Positions 26,036 to 38,633 of a stretch of 64,000 nucleotides of DNA are shown piece after piece; position 1 is the stretch's first letter; every line of letters starts with the position of its first letter. The notes under the pieces were generated by a model, which saw nothing but the letters and a program-made list of their open reading frames with translations, was not told where the DNA came from and did no database searches. The stretch is from assembly GCF_014700075.1 (NCBI RefSeq), contig NZ_JACXBU010000001.1, forward strand, positions 806,001-870,000, given 5' to 3'. The position numbers and the translations under genes were made by a program. This stretch comes from Pseudomonas sp. JM0905a (GTDB taxonomy: Bacteria; Pseudomonadota; Gammaproteobacteria; Pseudomonadales; Pseudomonadaceae).

Positions 26036-27467
26036 CCGCCTGCGCCTGATCCCGCGCTCGCTGCTCGGGCGCATGCTCTTGCTCACCCTGCTGGTGGTGC
26101 TGCTGGCGCAGGCGCTGTCCAGCGTCATCTGGGTTTCGCAACTGCGTGCCAGCCAGATGGAAGGCCTGCTCACCAGCGCCCGCAGCTTGGCGCAATCCAT
26201 GGTCGCCAGCGTCAGCTACATCCGCTCGCTGCCGATCGGCTATCGCCCCATGGTGCTGGACCAGTTGCGCTCCATGGGCGGCACGCGTTTCTTCGTCTCC
26301 CTCAACGACAAGCCGCTGGACATGCGCGTGCTCCCGGAAACCCCGCGCAAACGTGCGGTGCTGGAGCAGGTGGAATCGGTGCTGCGCGATCGGCTGGGCA
26401 AGCAGGTGGACCTGTCCCTGCATTTCGTCGATCCGAACGACCTGCGCATCTTCAACAGCGGGCTCAAGCTCGACGAGCTGCCGCGCTCCTGGGCCCATTA
26501 CGCGCTGACCCTGGAACCGGTGAATCCGCCCATCCTGGTCACCCAGATCCAGATCGGCCCCAGCGAGTGGCTGTACCTCGCTTCGCTGATGCCCGAGCCC
26601 TACGCCAGCCTGGAAGACGAGGGCCTGCCAACCCAACAGCTGTGGTTCATCATCCTCACCAGTTGCTTCCTGTTGCTGTTCATCGGCCTGCTGGTGCACT
26701 GGCAGAGCCGGCCACTGAAACGCCTGGCGCGGGCGGCGCGGGAGATGTCCCTCGGGGCCGAAGTGGAGCCCTTGCCCGAAGCCGGCGGCAGCGAAGTGGC
26801 GGACGTGAGCCGCGCCTTCAACAGCATGCGCGAGCGCATCAGCCGCTATCTCAACGAACGCAGCCAGCTGTTCAGCGCCATCTCCCACGACCTGCGAACC
26901 CCCATCACCCGGCTGCGCCTGCGGGTGGAGCTGCTGGAGGACGAAGCCGCGCAAGCCAAGTTCAGCCGCGACCTGGACGACCTGGAACTGCTGGTGAAAG
27001 GCGCGCTGCAGTGCGTGAAGGACACCGACATCCACGAGAACATCCAGCAGGTGGATCTCAATCACTTGCTGCACGGCCTGGTGGAGCCCTATCTCGGCAC
27101 CGGGCAGGTGACCCTCGACGGCGAGGCGGGCGACTTCTACCCCGGCAAGCCCCTGGCCCTGCGCCGCTGCATCGGCAACCTGGTGGATAACGCGCTGAAG
27201 TACGGCGAACGCGCCCACCTGCTGATCGAGGACAGCGCCGACGCCTTTGTCCTGCACGTGGACGACGAAGGCCCCGGCGTGCCGGAGCAGAAGCTGGAGC
27301 AGGTGTTCGAACCCCACTTCCGCCTGGCCGGGCATCAGCAGGGATACGGGCTGGGGCTGGGCATCGCGCGCAACCTTGCCCACAGCCATGGCGGCGAGCT
27401 GAGCCTGAAGAACCTGCGCGACGGCGGGTTGCGGGTGACGCTGTGGTTGCCGAGGCAGGCTGGGTAA
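26028..27467 (+). CDS. gtrS: Sensor histidine kinase GtrS
   Basis: 479 residues. TM1 is near residues 15-36 and TM2 is LWFIILTSCFLLLFIGLLV; the periplasmic part between them is the sensory domain. A HAMP domain follows, then the H-box FSAISHDLRTPITRLRLRVE, the N-box CIGNLVDNALKYGE, and G-boxes DDEGPGVPE and GYGLGLGIARN. It phosphorylates GltR. It is coupled to gltR by overlap and precedes the gts transporter it should regulate. Confidence 0.93.
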   Translation: MPSRLRLIPRSLLGRMLLLTLLVVLLAQALSSVIWVSQLRASQMEGLLTSARSLAQSMVASVSYIRSLPIGYRPMVLDQLRSMGGTRFFVSLNDKPLDMRVLPETPRKRAVLEQVESVLRDRLGKQVDLSLHFVDPNDLRIFNSGLKLDELPRSWAHYALTLEPVNPPILVTQIQIGPSEWLYLASLMPEPYASLEDEGLPTQQLWFIILTSCFLLLFIGLLVHWQSRPLKRLARAAREMSLGAEVEPLPEAGGSEVADVSRAFNSMRERISRYLNERSQLFSAISHDLRTPITRLRLRVELLEDEAAQAKFSRDLDDLELLVKGALQCVKDTDIHENIQQVDLNHLLHGLVEPYLGTGQVTLDGEAGDFYPGKPLALRRCIGNLVDNALKYGERAHLLIEDSADAFVLHVDDEGPGVPEQKLEQVFEPHFRLAGHQQGYGLGLGIARNLAHSHGGELSLKNLRDGGLRVTLWLPRQAG

Positions 27468-27485
27468 TCGAGCGCAGGGAGTTTC

Positions 27486-27612
27486 GTAGGTTGGTGCAGA
27501 GCGCAGCGAAGCCCAACATCCGGTTCGCAGAACCGGCCCCTGGTTTCCGCCAATGGAACTGTGGAGCGCTGCGCGCTCCCTGTTGGGCTTCGCGGGTTCA
27601 GCGCCAATCTAC
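27486..27612. repeat. Inverted repeat, GTAGGTTGG...GAAGCCCAAC family
   Basis: Element from GTAGGTTGGTGCAGAGCGCA to GCGCCAATCTAC with internal CGAAGCCCAAC and GTTGGGCTTCG, between gtrS and gtsA. A relative occurs at 56935-57018. Confidence 0.65.
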
Positions 27613-27745
27613 AAGGGCATTTGTAACCACCCCGTGACCATCCACTATCCCTTTGTTACCCGCGGGCTTGAAGGTCGTGGTTAGACTGCAGGCAAGCGCA
27701 AGCACCGACTTGCACAGTCATAAAAACAAGAAGGTATCCCCATCC

Positions 27746-28999
27746 ATGAATGCCATCTCCCGCCTGGCCGCTGTCGTTTCCCTTGCCTCCCTGTTCCCGC
27801 TGTCCGCCCTCGCCGGCGAAGTGGAAGTCCTGCACTGGTGGACTTCCGGTGGTGAGAAGCGTGCCGCCGATACCCTGCAGAAGCTTGTCGAAGAGAAAGG
27901 CCATACCTGGAAGGATTTCGCCGTTGCCGGAGGTGGTGGCGAGGCGGCGATGACCGTGCTGAAGACCCGTGCCGTTTCCGGCAATCCGCCGTCCGCCGCG
28001 CAGATCAAGGGGCCGGATATCCAGGAGTGGGGCGAGTTGGGCCTGCTGGCCGAACTGGACGATGTGTCCACCGAGGGCAACTGGGATTCGCTGCTCTCCC
28101 CGCAGGTGGCGAACATCATGAAGTACGACGGCCATTACGTGGCCGTGCCGGTCAACGTGCACCGGGTCAACTGGCTGTGGATAAACCCGGAGGCGTTCCA
28201 GAAGGCCGGGGCGACGCCGCCGACCACGCTCGATGAATTCTTCGCCGCCGCCGACAAGCTCAAGGCCGCTGGCTACATTCCGATCGCCCACGGTGGCCAG
28301 CCTTGGCAGGACGGCACCGTGTTCGAGGATCTGGTGCTCAGCATCCTGGGTCCGCAGGGCTACCACAAGGCCTTCGTCCTGCAGGACAAGGCCACGCTCA
28401 CCAGCGACAAAATGGTGGAAGTCTTTGCCGCGCTGAAGAAGCTGCACGGCTATGTCGACCCGGACGCCGCAGGCCGTGACTGGAACAGCGCCACGGGGCT
28501 GGTCATCAACGGCAAGGCCGGCATGCAGATCATGGGTGACTGGGCCAAGAGCGAGTGGACCGCCGCCGGCAAGGTGGCGGGCAAGGACTACCGGTGCCTG
28601 CCATTTCCCGGCACCCAGGGCAGCTTTGCCTACAACATCGACTCCCTGGCCATGTTCAAGCTCAAGGACGAGGCCAACATCCAGGCCCAGAACGACCTGG
28701 CGCGCACCGTTCTCGAACCGCAGTTCCAGCAGTTCTTCAACCAGAACAAGGGCTCCATTCCTGTCCGCCTGGACCAGGATATGTCGAGCTTCGATGCCTG
28801 CGCCCAGCAGTCCATGAAGGACTTCAAGGAAGCCGCAGCGGGTGATGGCCTGCAGCCGAGCCTGGCCCACGGCATGGCCGCCTCCAGCTATGTGCAGGGT
28901 GCGGTGTTCGACGTGGTCACCAACTACTTCAACGACCCCGCCGCCGACCCGAAGAAGGCCGCGCAGCAACTGGCCGCCGCGATCGAAGCGGTGCAGTAA
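27746..28999 (+). CDS. gtsA: Glucose/mannose ABC transporter substrate-binding protein
   Basis: 417 residues. The signal peptide is [24 protein letters not shown], and the mature part is a family 1 sugar-binding protein ([52 protein letters not shown]). It binds glucose in the periplasm for GtsBCD. The start at 27746 was chosen because it begins the signal peptide; the open frame upstream to 27653 has none. It is first gene of gtsABCD-porin-mutarotase. Confidence 0.95.
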   Translation: MNAISRLAAVVSLASLFPLSALAGEVEVLHWWTSGGEKRAADTLQKLVEEKGHTWKDFAVAGGGGEAAMTVLKTRAVSGNPPSAAQIKGPDIQEWGELGLLAELDDVSTEGNWDSLLSPQVANIMKYDGHYVAVPVNVHRVNWLWINPEAFQKAGATPPTTLDEFFAAADKLKAAGYIPIAHGGQPWQDGTVFEDLVLSILGPQGYHKAFVLQDKATLTSDKMVEVFAALKKLHGYVDPDAAGRDWNSATGLVINGKAGMQIMGDWAKSEWTAAGKVAGKDYRCLPFPGTQGSFAYNIDSLAMFKLKDEANIQAQNDLARTVLEPQFQQFFNQNKGSIPVRLDQDMSSFDACAQQSMKDFKEAAAGDGLQPSLAHGMAASSYVQGAVFDVVTNYFNDPAADPKKAAQQLAAAIEAVQ

Positions 29000-29073
29000 G
29001 CCTCCCCGGTCCCTGATTCCTATGCCGGTGCAGTCTCCAAGGACTGCGCCGCGGAATCGGCCGCGCCGCAATC

Positions 29074-29172
29074 TGCTCCCCTCGGCCTCTGGGAGAGGGG
29101 CGAGGGGTGAGGGTAGTTCGGCGCCGCTGGTGATTTCCCTCACCCCAACCCTCTCCCAAAGGGAGCGGGGGT
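29074..29172. repeat. CTCTGGGAGAGGGG-type inverted repeat between gtsA and gtsB
   Basis: Complementary segments CCTCTGGGAGAGGGGCGAGG with GGTGAGGGT, and CCCTCACCCCAACCCTCTCC, span the gap between gtsA and gtsB. Similar elements lie at 34335-34436, 53876-53930 and 62957-63074. It may stabilise the upstream gtsA message. Confidence 0.65.
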
Positions 29173-29204
29173 TATCCGTGCAACTCGCTATGACGGAGTC
29201 TCCC

Positions 29205-30113
29205 ATGAGCTCAACCGCAGTCTTCGCCAAGGCCTCGCCGCTGGATGCGCTGCAACGCTGGTTACCCCGGTTGGTGTTGGCGCCCAGCGTGCTGATCGTG
29301 CTGGTCGGCTTCTATGGCTACATCCTCTGGACCTTCCTGTTGTCCTTCACCAACTCGCGCTTCATGCCCAGCTACAAGTTCGTCGGGCTGCAGCAATACG
29401 AGCGCCTGCTGGACAACGACCGCTGGTGGGTGGCTAGCCACAACCTGCTGGTCTACGGCGGGCTGTTCATCACCATCAGCCTGGTGATCGGGGTGTTCCT
29501 GGCGGTGCTACTGGACCAGCGCATCCGTCGCGAAGGCTTCATCCGCACCGTCTACCTCTACCCCATGGCGCTGTCGATGATCGTCACCGGCACCGCCTGG
29601 AAATGGCTGCTCAACCCGGGCCTCGGCCTGGACAAGCTGCTGCGCGACTGGGGCTGGGAGGGCTTTCGCCTCGACTGGCTGGTGGACCCGGACCGCGTCG
29701 TCTACTGCCTGGTGATCGCTGCCGTGTGGCAGTCCTCGGGCTTCGTCATGGCGTTGTTCCTGGCCGGTCTGCGCGGGGTGGACCAGTCGATCATCCGTGC
29801 CGCCCAGGTGGATGGCGCGAGCCTGCCGACCATCTACCTGCGCATCGTCCTGCCGAGCCTGCGCCCGGTGTTTTTCAGCGCGCTGATGATCCTCGCCCAC
29901 ATCGCCATCAAGAGTTTCGACCTGGTCGCCGCCATGACCGCCGGCGGCCCCGGCTACGCCTCCGACCTGCCGGCGATGTTCATGTACGCCCACACCTTCA
30001 CCCGCGGCCAGATGGGCCTCGGCGCCGCCAGCGCGATGCTCATGCTCGGCGCGGTGCTGGCGATCCTCGTGCCCTACCTGTATTCCGAACTGAGGAACAA
30101 GCGCCATGACTAG
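29205..30113 (+). CDS. gtsB: Glucose ABC transporter permease
   Basis: 302 residues, six hydrophobic segments beginning near LVLAPSVLIVLVGFYGYILW. The EAA loop reads AAQVDGASLPTIYLRIVLPS, the cytoplasmic contact for the ATPase. MSSTAVFAK at 29205 has a GGAGTCTCCC site; an alternative ATG at 29190 is less well placed. The stop overlaps gtsC by eight bases. Confidence 0.92.
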   Translation: MSSTAVFAKASPLDALQRWLPRLVLAPSVLIVLVGFYGYILWTFLLSFTNSRFMPSYKFVGLQQYERLLDNDRWWVASHNLLVYGGLFITISLVIGVFLAVLLDQRIRREGFIRTVYLYPMALSMIVTGTAWKWLLNPGLGLDKLLRDWGWEGFRLDWLVDPDRVVYCLVIAAVWQSSGFVMALFLAGLRGVDQSIIRAAQVDGASLPTIYLRIVLPSLRPVFFSALMILAHIAIKSFDLVAAMTAGGPGYASDLPAMFMYAHTFTRGQMGLGAASAMLMLGAVLAILVPYLYSELRNKRHD

Positions 30114-30951
30114 CCTGGCTGGAAAACCCGCCTTCAGTTTCAGCCGCCTGGCCATCCACGCCACGCTGTGCTTCGCCTGTGCCCTCTACCTGGTGCCGCT
30201 GGTGGTGATGCTGCTGACCAGCTTCAAGACGCCCGACGACATCCGCACCGGCAACCTGCTGTCGATTCCGGACGTGTTCACCGTGATCGGCTGGGCCAAG
30301 GCCTGGGCCAGCATCGGCGGCTACTTCTGGAACTCGGTGAAGATCACCGTGCCGGCGGTGATCATCTCCACGCTGCTTGGCGCACTGAATGGCTACGTGC
30401 TGTCGATGTGGCGCTTCCGGGGCTCGCAGCTGTTCTTCGGCCTGCTGCTGTTCGGCTGCTTCCTGCCATTCCAGGTGGTGTTGCTGCCGGCGTCCTTCAC
30501 CCTCGGCCAGTTCGGCCTGGCCAACACCACGAGCGGCCTGGTGCTGGTGCACGTGGTCTACGGCCTGGCCTTCACCACGCTGTTCTTCCGCAACTTCTAC
30601 GTGAGCATCCCGGACGCCCTGGTACGGGCGGCACGGTTGGATGGCGCGGGGTTCTTCACCATCTTCGGGCGCATCCTGCTGCCGATGTCGGTGCCGACCA
30701 TCATGGTCTGCCTTATCTGGCAGTTCACCCAGATCTGGAACGACTTCCTCTTCGGCGTGGTGTTCGCCAGCGGCGACACCCAGCCCATCACCGTGGCCCT
30801 GAACAACCTGGTGAACACCAGCACCGGGGTCAAGGAATACAACGTCGACATGGCCGCCGCGATGATCGCCGGCCTGCCCACCCTGCTGGTCTACGTATTC
30901 GCCGGCAAATACTTCCTGCGCGGCTTGACCGCTGGCGCGGTGAAGGGCTGA
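30106..30951 (+). CDS. gtsC: Glucose ABC transporter permease
   Basis: 281 residues of the MalG type. N-terminal TM is LCFACALYLVPLVVMLLTSF; the EAA-type loop reads RAARLDGAGFFTIFGRILLP. It pairs with GtsB to form the inner-membrane channel and is translationally coupled by overlap. The gtsD start is 23 nt past its stop. Confidence 0.94.
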   Translation: MTSLAGKPAFSFSRLAIHATLCFACALYLVPLVVMLLTSFKTPDDIRTGNLLSIPDVFTVIGWAKAWASIGGYFWNSVKITVPAVIISTLLGALNGYVLSMWRFRGSQLFFGLLLFGCFLPFQVVLLPASFTLGQFGLANTTSGLVLVHVVYGLAFTTLFFRNFYVSIPDALVRAARLDGAGFFTIFGRILLPMSVPTIMVCLIWQFTQIWNDFLFGVVFASGDTQPITVALNNLVNTSTGVKEYNVDMAAAMIAGLPTLLVYVFAGKYFLRGLTAGAVKG

Positions 30952-30974
30952 TGCCCTCAAGATTGGAGAGTGAC

Positions 30975-32123
30975 ATGGCAACCCTCGAACTGCGCAACGT
31001 GAACAAGTCCTACGGCAGCGGGCTGGCGGACACCCTGAAGAACATCGAGCTGTCCATCGACTCCGGCGAGTTCCTGATACTCGTCGGTCCTTCTGGCTGC
31101 GGTAAGTCCACCCTGATGAACTGCATCGCCGGGCTGGAGAGCATCAGCGGCGGCGCGATCATGGTCGACGGCCAGGACATCAGCGGCATGAGCCCCAAGG
31201 ACCGGGACATCGCCATGGTGTTCCAGTCCTATGCGCTGTACCCGACCATGAGCGTGCGCGAGAACATCGCCTTCGGCCTGAAGATCCGCAAGCTGCCCCC
31301 GGCCGAGATCGATGCGGAGGTCGCCCGCGTGGCCAAGCTGCTGCAGATCGAACACCTGCTGCAGCGCAAGCCCAGCCAGCTCTCCGGTGGTCAGCAGCAG
31401 CGCGTGGCCATGGGGCGAGCCCTGGCGCGGCGGCCGAAGATCTACCTGTTCGACGAGCCGCTGTCGAACCTCGATGCCAAGCTGCGGGTGGAGATGCGCA
31501 CCGAGATCAAGCTGATGCACCAGCGGCTGAAGACCACCACCGTCTACGTCACCCATGACCAGATCGAGGCCATGACCCTGGGCGACAAGGTGGCGGTGAT
31601 GAAGGACGGCATCATCCAGCAGTTCGGCACCCCGCAAGAGATCTACAACGACCCGGCCAACCTATTTGTCGCCGGCTTCATGGGCTCGCCGCCGATGAAC
31701 TTCATTCCCCTGCGCCTGCAGCGCCGCGATGGCCGCCTGGTGGGCCTGCTGGACAGCGCCGACGGCCATTGCGAACTGCCCCTGGGCGAGGTCGACGGTG
31801 AGCTGGAAGGGCGCGAGCTGATCCTCGGCATCCGCCCGGAGCAGGTGCTGGTCGGTGCCGGCGACCTGCCGGCGATTCGCGCGCAGGTGCAGGTGCTGGA
31901 GCCCACCGGGCCGGACACGCTGGCCTTCGTCGAGATCAATCAGACCAAGGTCTGCTGCCGCCTGGCGTCCGATTCGCCAGCGCGCGTGGGCGACACCCTC
32001 GACCTGCAATTCGCGCCCGACAAGGTGCTGTTGTTCGACGCACAGAGCGGCGAGCGGCTGTGCGTGCCGGGAAAGCCGGCCGTGGCTGAGCCAGCCAGGG
32101 TCGCGCGCCTGAAGGGTCTGTAG
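30975..32123 (+). CDS. gtsD: Glucose ABC transporter ATPase
   Basis: 382 residues, MalK/UgpC class. Walker A is LVGPSGCGKSTLMN, the signature QLSGGQQQRVAMGRALA, Walker B KIYLFDEPLSNLDAKL and switch His in YVTHDQIEAMTL. A C-terminal TOBE region follows. MATLELRNVNKSYG starts at 30975 after TTGGAGAGTGAC. The TAG stop belongs to a dispersed repeat that begins here. Confidence 0.95.
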   Translation: MATLELRNVNKSYGSGLADTLKNIELSIDSGEFLILVGPSGCGKSTLMNCIAGLESISGGAIMVDGQDISGMSPKDRDIAMVFQSYALYPTMSVRENIAFGLKIRKLPPAEIDAEVARVAKLLQIEHLLQRKPSQLSGGQQQRVAMGRALARRPKIYLFDEPLSNLDAKLRVEMRTEIKLMHQRLKTTTVYVTHDQIEAMTLGDKVAVMKDGIIQQFGTPQEIYNDPANLFVAGFMGSPPMNFIPLRLQRRDGRLVGLLDSADGHCELPLGEVDGELEGRELILGIRPEQVLVGAGDLPAIRAQVQVLEPTGPDTLAFVEINQTKVCCRLASDSPARVGDTLDLQFAPDKVLLFDAQSGERLCVPGKPAVAEPARVARLKGL

Positions 32124-32180
32124 GAGCGAGCTCTGCTCGCGAAGGGGGCCGCACGGAGACGAGTCGTTCGTGAGCGAGCA
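32119..32180. repeat. TGTAGGAGCGAG-type repeat at the gtsD stop
   Basis: Starts TGTAGGAGCGAGCTCTGCTC and continues to CGTGAGCGAGCAAAAG. The initial TAG is the gtsD stop codon. A longer copy occurs at 52467-52543. Confidence 0.6.
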
Positions 32181-32208
32181 AAAGAAAGATCCATCGCAAC
32201 AACAATAA

Positions 32209-33446
<1,238 letters not shown>

Positions 33447-33447
<1 letters not shown>

Positions 33448-34334
33448 TGCGCAGCGCCAGGCCGCATCGGGTGAAGGCGGGGGAGGGTGTCGACCATCCC
33501 TTTGCCGACCTGTTGCGTCCGGCGGCCGGGCAGCCATTCCGCTGGACCGAACACCAGGGCCGCGAGCTGCTGTTGGTGGAGCACTCGCGCTGCTCGGCGG
33601 TGTTCAGTCGCCAGGGCGGCCAGTTGCTGCACTTCCAGCCCCACGGCGAGCGGCCGTTGCTCTGGTGCGCGACGCGCTGGCCGCGCATTGGCGCCATTCG
33701 CGGCGGCGTACCGGTGTGCTGGCCCTGGTTCGGCCGGCACCCCATGGAAGGCGGCTGGCCCCACCACGGTTGGGCGCGGTTGTCGGATTGGCGACTTATC
33801 CACAAGGCCGCCGACGACAACGGCGTGCGCCTGACCTGGCGCCTGGACCTGCACGACTGGCAAGTGGAACTGGAGGCGGACCTGGGCGAGCGCATGAGCC
33901 TGCAACTGGTTACCCGCCACCGCGACAGCGAGCCCTGCGTGCTCAGCCATGCGCTGCACGCCTACTGGCGGGTGAGCGACGTGGCGCGGGTCGCCCTGCT
34001 CGGGCTGGACGATGCCGAAGGGCGCGATCTGCTGAGCCGCGAACCCTGTCGGCAGGAGGGCGAACTGCGCGTGATCGATGGCTGTCACCGGGTATTCCGG
34101 CAGGGCTGCCGCGTGAAGATTCAGGATGCCGGTTGGCAGCGACGTGTGTGCATCGACGGTGGGAACAATCCGAACACCGTGGTCTGGCATCCCGGCAGCC
34201 GGCCCTTATCCGAAGTGAGCTGGGCGGAGGGGTTGGGCTTTCTCTCCGTACAGGGCGCGGCCTGCGGAGAAGACAGCGTGGAGCTGGTGGCGGGGGAGGA
34301 GGCGAGGTTGGGGTTGAAGGCATGGGTTGGATGA
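33447..34334 (+). CDS. D-hexose-6-phosphate mutarotase (YeaD-like)
   Basis: 295 residues, aldose-1-epimerase fold. Landmarks: GGQLLHFQPHGERPLLWCA, GAIRGGVPVCWPWFGRHP, HHGWARLSDW (catalytic His region) and VVWHPGS. It interconverts anomers of glucose-6-phosphate for Zwf. The ATG overlaps the porin stop (TGATG), so it is translationally coupled to the glucose transport genes. Confidence 0.9.
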
Positions 34335-34436
34335 GGGCCCTCTCCCGCAAGCGGGAGAGGGGGTTGTCCGTATTGTGGTTGATGCCGGCGCGGGCTGCTT
34401 GTCTCCCTTCTCCCTCTGGGAGAGGGGCCGGGGGCG
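34335..34436. terminator. Bidirectional hairpin region between mutarotase and hexR
   Basis: Includes CCCTCTCCCGCAAGCGGGAGAGGG, given here only by its 10-bp arms CCCTCTCCCG and CGGGAGAGGG near 34338-34361, plus a second partner CTCCCTCTGGGAGAGGGG near 34410. It lies between two convergent genes, so it probably terminates both. It belongs to the same repeat family as 29074-29172. Confidence 0.65.
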
Positions 34437-35306
34437 TCAGGACGGCTCCTCATCCGCCGGATACCGGCTGGCATTGAGGCTTTCCTTGATCTTGCGCAGG
34501 TGCGGCTGGAAGTCGACGCCGCGGCGCAGGGTCATGCCGGTGGCGAGCACGTCGAGCACGGTCAGCTGGATGATGCGCGAGGTCATCGGCATGTAGATGT
34601 CGGTGTCTTCCGGCAGCGGGATGTCGAGGCTCAGGGTACTGGCTTTGGCCAGCGGCGAACCGGCGGCGGTAAGGCCGAGCACCGAGGCGCCGTTCTGTCG
34701 CGCCAGGCGCGCCACCTCCACCAGTTCGCGGGTGCGGCCGGTGTAGGAAATGATCACGAAGAGGTCGCCCGTGTGGGCCACCGAGGCCAGCATCCGCTGC
34801 ATCAGGACATCGGAATGGGCGGATACGGCGAGGTTGAAGCGGAAGAACTTGTGCTGGGCGTCCAGGGCCACCGAGGCCGAGGCGCCGAGTCCGAAGAAAT
34901 GGATCTGCCGGGCCTGGATCATCAGGTCCACGGCGCGGCTGATCAGTTGCGGGTCGAGGCTCTGCAGGGCGCTGTCCAGGGAGGCGATGGCGCTGCCGAA
35001 GATCTTCCGGGTGTAGGCCTCGGGACCGTCGTCGGCGGCGACTGCCTGGCTCACGTAGGCGGCACCGCTGGCCAGGCTCTGCGCCAGTTGCATCTTCAGT
35101 TCCGGATAGCCGTTGACGCCGAAGGAGCGGCAGAAGCGGTTCACCGTCGGCTCGCTGACCTGGGCCGCCTGGGCCAGGGCCGCGATGCTGTAGCGGGTGG
35201 CCTGCTGCGGGTCGCGCAGGATGACTTCGGCGACCTTGCGCTCGGCCTTGTTGAGTTCGTCGAGGCGGTTCTGGATCTGCTCCAGCAGATTGTGCACGCG
35301 GTCCAT
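34437..35306 (-). CDS. hexR: HexR, RpiR-family repressor of glucose catabolism
   Basis: 289 residues. RpiR-type HTH in residues ~1-77 ([20 protein letters not shown]) and a SIS sugar-phosphate domain ~125-265 ([37 protein letters not shown]). It represses edd, zwf and their operons until KDPG binds. The start [11 protein letters not shown] at 35306 has AGGA upstream. It is divergent from zwf across a gap containing a strong palindrome. Confidence 0.95.
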   Translation of the reverse strand: MDRVHNLLEQIQNRLDELNKAERKVAEVILRDPQQATRYSIAALAQAAQVSEPTVNRFCRSFGVNGYPELKMQLAQSLASGAAYVSQAVAADDGPEAYTRKIFGSAIASLDSALQSLDPQLISRAVDLMIQARQIHFFGLGASASVALDAQHKFFRFNLAVSAHSDVLMQRMLASVAHTGDLFVIISYTGRTRELVEVARLARQNGASVLGLTAAGSPLAKASTLSLDIPLPEDTDIYMPMTSRIIQLTVLDVLATGMTLRRGVDFQPHLRKIKESLNASRYPADEEPS

Positions 35307-35391
35307 TGGGATTCCTGGGAAGGGGCCTGCAATCGGTGGCCTATCGTACTGAGCGCACCCAGGCTGGGCCACCGTAATCTCGTATGTCGGT

Positions 35392-35415
35392 AAATGTAGT
35401 TTTATTACTACATTT
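35392..35415. promoter_or_regulatory. Candidate HexR operator between hexR and zwf
   Basis: Perfect 9-bp arms AAATGTAGT and ACTACATTT around TTTATT. It contains the TGTAgT-type half-sites recorded for HexR in gammaproteobacteria. It is positioned 65 bp before the zwf start and 86 bp before hexR, suiting joint control and autoregulation. Confidence 0.75.
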
Positions 35416-35479
35416 TGTCTTGCTGTAACGGCTAACTGGGTGTATTCATAAGCTTATGTTTGATAGAAGAACAAATATC

Positions 35480-36935
<1,456 letters not shown>

Positions 36936-36949
<14 letters not shown>

Positions 36950-37649
36950 TCTGGACCTGCCGACGCAGGTCACCGGGCTCAGCCTCAGTAGCCCCGAACA
37001 ACTGGCCGGCGAGCTGGCCATCACCGTTGCCAACGCCCTGCGTGCGGCCATTGAGGCCCGCGGTTCGGCCGTGCTGGTGGTGTCCGGCGGTCGCAGCCCG
37101 ATCGCGTTCTTCGAACGCCTGTGCGGCCAGACCCTGGACTGGTCGAAAGTCACCATCAGCCTGGCCGACGAACGCTTCGTGCCGGTCCGCCACGCCGACA
37201 GCAACGAAGGCCTGGTGCGCCACCATCTGTTGAAGGGCGAGGCCGCCAGCGCGCGCTTCCTCGGCCTCTACCACAGCGCGCCGAGCCTGGATGAGGCTGC
37301 CCGCCTGGCCCATGTGGCCCTGGCCGAACTGGGCGCGATCGACGTGCTGGTGCTGGGCATGGGCGAGGACGGCCACACCGCTTCGCTGTTCCCCGGCAGC
37401 CCGAACCTCGAACTGGCCCTGAGTGCCGACTGCGAACGCCGTTGCCTGCCGATGCAGGCCCCCAGCGTACCGCGCCAGCGCCTCACCCTGACGCTGCCAC
37501 TGCTGGCCAGTGCGCAGCTGACCCTCCTGGCCGTGCAAGGCCAGGCCAAGCTGGCCACCCTGGCCGCCGCCCTGGCGGGAGAAGACGTGTCGGCCATGCC
37601 GATTCGCGCCTTCCTCCGCCGTCCCCTGGAAATCCACTGGTGCCCCTGA
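36936..37649 (+). CDS. pgl: 6-phosphogluconolactonase
   Basis: 237 residues of the DevB type. Motifs: [46 protein letters not shown]. It hydrolyses the Zwf product. [12 protein letters not shown] starts at 36936 after AGGAGCTGGT, overlapping zwf by 14 bases; the upstream ATG at 36918 has no comparable site. Confidence 0.95.
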
Positions 37650-37665
37650 GCCCGAAGGAACGCCC

Positions 37666-38355
37666 ATGACCAGCCTCCCCACCAATCAGGCCACCAGTCG
37701 CGAAGCCGTGCCGAGCATGGCCGACAAGGCTGCCCTTATCGACATTCTCTGCGGTGCGGCGCGCATCCTTCCGGTGATCACCATCGAGCGTGAGCAGGAC
37801 GCCCTGCCGCTGGCCGATGCCCTGGCCGCCGGTGGCCTGCGTACCCTGGAAATCACTCTGCGCTCCGAACACGGCCTGTCCGCGATCCGCACCTTGCGTG
37901 AGCAGCGCCCGGAGTTGTGCATCGGCGCCGGCACTGTGCTCGACGAGTGGATGCTCGCCGAGGCCGAAGCTGCCGGTTCGCAATTCATCGTCACCCCCGG
38001 CTGCACCGCCGAGCTGCTGCGGGCCGGCGTCTACAGCCCACTGCCATTGCTGCCGGGCATCAGCAGTGCTTCGGAAATCATGCTCGGCTACGCCCTGGGT
38101 TATCGCCGCTTCAAGCTCTTCCCGGCGGAAGTCTGCGGCGGCATCAAGGCCCTCAAGGCCTTCGGCGGCCCCTTCCCCGGCATCCGCTTCTGCCCGACCG
38201 GCGGGGTCAATCCCGACAACCTGCGCGACTACATGGCCCTGCCTAATGTGATGTGCGTGGGCGGCACCTGGATGATGGACAAGGACTGGATCCGCAACGG
38301 CGATTGGCAGCGCATCCAGGAAACCACGGCAGCGGCGTTGGAGCTGTTGCGCTGA
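37666..38355 (+). CDS. eda: KDPG aldolase (2-keto-3-deoxy-6-phosphogluconate aldolase)
   Basis: 229 residues, class I aldolase. Schiff-base Lys in YRRFKLFPAEVCGG, general-base Glu in TLEITLRSEHGL, and phosphate contact in FCPTGGVNPDNL. It splits KDPG to pyruvate and glyceraldehyde-3-phosphate. It starts 16 nt after pgl with GAAGGAACGCCC upstream. The N-terminus is about 17 residues longer than the catalytic fold requires; MADKAALIDIL inside could be an alternative start. Confidence 0.95.
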   Translation: MTSLPTNQATSREAVPSMADKAALIDILCGAARILPVITIEREQDALPLADALAAGGLRTLEITLRSEHGLSAIRTLREQRPELCIGAGTVLDEWMLAEAEAAGSQFIVTPGCTAELLRAGVYSPLPLLPGISSASEIMLGYALGYRRFKLFPAEVCGGIKALKAFGGPFPGIRFCPTGGVNPDNLRDYMALPNVMCVGGTWMMDKDWIRNGDWQRIQETTAAALELLR

Positions 38356-38380
38356 TGTAGGCAGAGAGCGTTCTGCTTTT

Positions 38381-38479
38381 TGTGGGGGCGATTTCAATCG
38401 CTATGCAGGCCGCAGGCCTGCTCTTCAAACCTCCCTGGGGGGCACTGCGTGCCCCATTGCGAATGAATTCGCCCCCACA
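38381..38479. repeat. REP doublet after eda
   Basis: Complete unit TGTGGGGGCGATTTCAATCG to CGAATGAATTCGCCCCCACA with a GGGCACTGCGTGCCC core, a few bases after the zwf-pgl-eda operon. It may serve as its transcript end. Confidence 0.75.
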
Positions 38480-38633
38480 GGGTTCATGCCCGCCGCAGTA
38501 ACTTCGTAGCCCATTCCCATATCGCACTCGGTTGCGAAGCAGATTCCGCCAAACGGTTTGCTGAAACGATTTACCAAGTAACGAAACCGCGTTAAAACCG
38601 ACTTTCAGTGGTCCCGATCCTGAGGAAAGCGCA

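Noticed and set aside
27656-29230. 524-codon minus-strand frame opposite gtsA
   Set aside because: Antisense to a well-supported binding protein with a signal peptide and operon context.
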